A stretch of DNA of 7,251 bases from Coriobacteriales bacterium (GTDB taxonomy: Bacteria; Actinomycetota; Coriobacteriia; Coriobacteriales; UBA8131): NCBI GenBank assembly GCA_031267175.1, contig JAIRZP010000005.1, forward strand, positions 1 to 7,251. Reading direction: 5' to 3'. The notes beneath the pieces were generated by a model. That model ran no database searches. It was given only the letters and a program-made list of their open reading frames with translations, and was not told where the DNA came from. The translations under genes were made by a program, and so were the position numbers. Positions 5,628-7,251 of this stretch are shown here, in pieces (position 1 is the stretch's first letter; each line of letters begins with the position of its first letter).

Positions 5628-7251
5628 ATGCAGAGATTGGCACAATACGCCGATGAACTGGTGATGAATGTGGGCCCTCGGCCGGGAGGATCTGAGGGCG
5701 AGCACGAGGCTGCCGAGCTCATAGCGGCGCATCTTGATGGCCTGGGTCTTAACACGTGGATCCAGGAGTTCTCGGCTGCCCGAAGCATCGGCTGGGTGCG
5801 GGTACTCTACTACCTGCTGGGCGTTGTGGCCGCGGAACTGCTCTTTGCCCTGCCGGCGTTTACGGCGCTGGCCTTTATCCTGGCGCTGGCGTCCGCGGCA
5901 CTGCTGGTGTTGGATGTGCTCGGCAAAAACCCGCTCTACAAGCTCTTTAACAAGGGGCTGAGCCAAAACGTCATTGGCCGCTACGTGCCCAAGGGAGCCG
6001 ACCCACGCCGCAAGGTCGTGGTAGTGGCGCACTACGACTCGGGCCGTTCCATGCTGCAATGTGCGCCACCCGTTGTGGGTGTCTATGTGCTGCTCCGCAA
6101 GGGCATTCGCAGCTGTCTGGTGGCGCTGGTGCTTGTAACGCTGCTCTCGCTCCTGCCCCTTCCTGAACCTGTGGTGTTCCTTCTGTCCATACTTGGCCTG
6201 ATTATCGGTATCCTCGTGTTGGCGGCAGCGCTCGTTGAGGTTGTCAACCTCTTTATGCCCTATAACCAGGGCGCCAACTGCAATGCCTCCGGTGTTGCGG
6301 CGATGATGGGAGTGGCCGAGACACTGGTTGGCGTCCGTGGCGAAGGCGAGGCGGATCGGATCGGAGCCTCTCGCACTGCTGGTTCAACGGGCCTCTCGAG
6401 TACGGCAGGGCAGGGCATGCTCTCCCGTAGCCGCAGGCAGGGTGCGCAGGACAACTACGACGGGGAGCAGGAGCAGTTTGCCGCCGATTCCTACGAATAT
6501 GACGAGTACGATGAACGTGATGAACGCGACGGAAACGAAACCGCGCGCGGCACACGGGCCAGTGCTTCTCGTGGGGGGAGCGGCATCGGGGGAGTGGCAG
6601 GCTCACTCTTATCCAGAGCCAAAGGACTTGTGGGAAAAAAGGAACCGACGCGCCCAGACAGAGGCGACCGGTTTGACGAGTTGGACCATGAGGGTCACGG
6701 TGAAGCGTCGGGCAAGCAGAAGATCCGCAGCGGAGTGCCCGTCAACAGGGAGGAGCGTCTTGATACGAGGCCAGAGCGCTCCGGAGGCGACGAGGAATCC
6801 CGTGCTGGCAGAGGGGCAGACAGAGAGGCGGGATCCAACGAGAACACCGCCGACCTTGCCCTGGGTACAGTAACTCCAACACGGGCTGTGACGGCTGCAC
6901 GAGGTTCTGGAGCCGGTGCTGGTGCTGGCGCTACGGGCGGCCTGAATGCCAGGGGTGCCGGCAGCACTGTGGGCTCAGAGGCACTCGCGGGCAGCAGCGC
7001 TGCTATCAGCCTTTCAGGCGGCTCCTCAAGCGGGCCCTCGAACGGGCGCCAGTGGAGCCAGGAGAGAAGCCAACGCATTACGGGGGCTGGGGCACCTGGA
7101 GGACAGACAGCTCGCTCGGGTTCTGAGGCGCGATTTGTTGATAACCCCGCTATTCGGGTAAGGCCACCTTTGAACAATCAGCAGGGACAAGAAAGTGCAG
7201 CTCAGGATCTGTCAACAGACGCTCAGGGCCTTGCGAGTGAAAGGGCTGAAG
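5628..7251 (+). CDS. Membrane-embedded M28-type metallopeptidase homologue (C-terminus beyond window edge)
   Basis: 541 codons are open to the right edge. The N-terminus (VGPRPGGSEGEHEAAELIA, 15-33) is typical of M28 aminopeptidases. Hydrophobic helices lie at about 56-73 and 75-97; then comes the zinc-binding motif AHYDSG (134-139, His135, Asp137), a second hydrophobic pair (about 161-178 and 182-206), and GANCNASGVA (215-224). In the family this last motif reads GANDNASGVA or similar, and the Asp bridges the two zinc ions; here it is Cys218 (codon TGC at 6279-6281). After about residue 236 the sequence becomes low-complexity: Arg/Gly/Glu/Asp/Ser-rich, with DEYDERDERDG at 292-302 and an Ala/Gly stretch at about 422-448. 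It shows no remaining M28 ligand (Glu, Asp, His) before the edge, so these must lie outside or be missing. Interrupted M28 domains with membrane helices are, from memory, a known subgroup; the Cys and the long tail are odd. Activity is uncertain. Confidence 0.85.
   Translation, partial: MQRLAQYADELVMNVGPRPGGSEGEHEAAELIAAHLDGLGLNTWIQEFSAARSIGWVRVLYYLLGVVAAELLFALPAFTALAFILALASAALLVLDVLGKNPLYKLFNKGLSQNVIGRYVPKGADPRRKVVVVAHYDSGRSMLQCAPPVVGVYVLLRKGIRSCLVALVLVTLLSLLPLPEPVVFLLSILGLIIGILVLAAALVEVVNLFMPYNQGANCNASGVAAMMGVAETLVGVRGEGEADRIGASRTAGSTGLSSTAGQGMLSRSRRQGAQDNYDGEQEQFAADSYEYDEYDERDERDGNETARGTRASASRGGSGIGGVAGSLLSRAKGLVGKKEPTRPDRGDRFDELDHEGHGEASGKQKIRSGVPVNREERLDTRPERSGGDEESRAGRGADREAGSNENTADLALGTVTPTRAVTAARGSGAGAGAGATGGLNARGAGSTVGSEALAGSSAAISLSGGSSSGPSNGRQWSQERSQRITGAGAPGGQTARSGSEARFVDNPAIRVRPPLNNQQGQESAAQDLSTDAQGLASERAE

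Noticed and set aside
6695..7177. A 160-codon Pro/Ala-rich minus-strand open frame, and a 181-codon plus-strand frame at 6328-6873
   Set aside because: Both are out-of-frame readings of the low-complexity part of the M28-type gene, which has a strong ribosome binding site and an uninterrupted frame.
1..7251. CRISPR array, tRNA, rRNA or insertion sequence
   Set aside because: I found no regularly spaced repeats, no cloverleaf sequence, no rRNA signature and no transposase motif in the window.

Overview
The window looks like chromosomal DNA of a fairly GC-rich Gram-positive bacterium. An Actinomycetota genome, possibly class Coriobacteriia, fits best: there is high-GC codon use, two housekeeping genes whose promoters imply leaderless mRNAs, and an RNA with C-rich loops of the kind known from actinobacteria. 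The taxonomic call is inference from style and gene content; no rRNA or other marker is present.

Layout. (1) 1-938, minus strand: the N-terminal 312 codons of an AAA+ ATPase of the AAA_14/DUF4143 family, whose C-terminus lies beyond the left edge. Its core promoter (981-1009) sits inside two tandem copies of the dyad ACTCA-N6-TGAGT (965-1001). (2) 1067-2239, minus strand: tilS, tRNA(Ile)-lysidine synthetase, with a promoter placing the transcription start on its GTG codon. (3) 2240-2903: a 660-base non-coding region between the divergent tilS and glmM. It holds a REP-like palindromic repeat (about 2331-2409), a candidate structured small RNA on the minus strand (about 2702 to 2471) with its own promoter and intrinsic terminator and two CCCCC loops, and a stretch of short repeats upstream of glmM. 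(4) 2904-4271, plus strand: glmM, phosphoglucosamine mutase. (5) 4268-5560, plus strand: an unrecognised single-pass membrane protein, overlapping the glmM stop by ATGA. (6) 5628 to the right edge, plus strand: a multi-pass membrane M28-type metallopeptidase homologue with a Cys where the bridging Asp zinc ligand is expected and a disordered tail of more than 300 residues.

How it fits together. glmM makes glucosamine-1-phosphate for peptidoglycan precursors and is probably co-transcribed with the two envelope proteins behind it. tilS is divergent and works in tRNA decoding. The ATPase is an accessory-type gene with different base composition and its own apparently repressible promoter. The best candidates for undescribed biology are the small RNA, the ATPase operator and the Cys-substituted membrane M28 protein.
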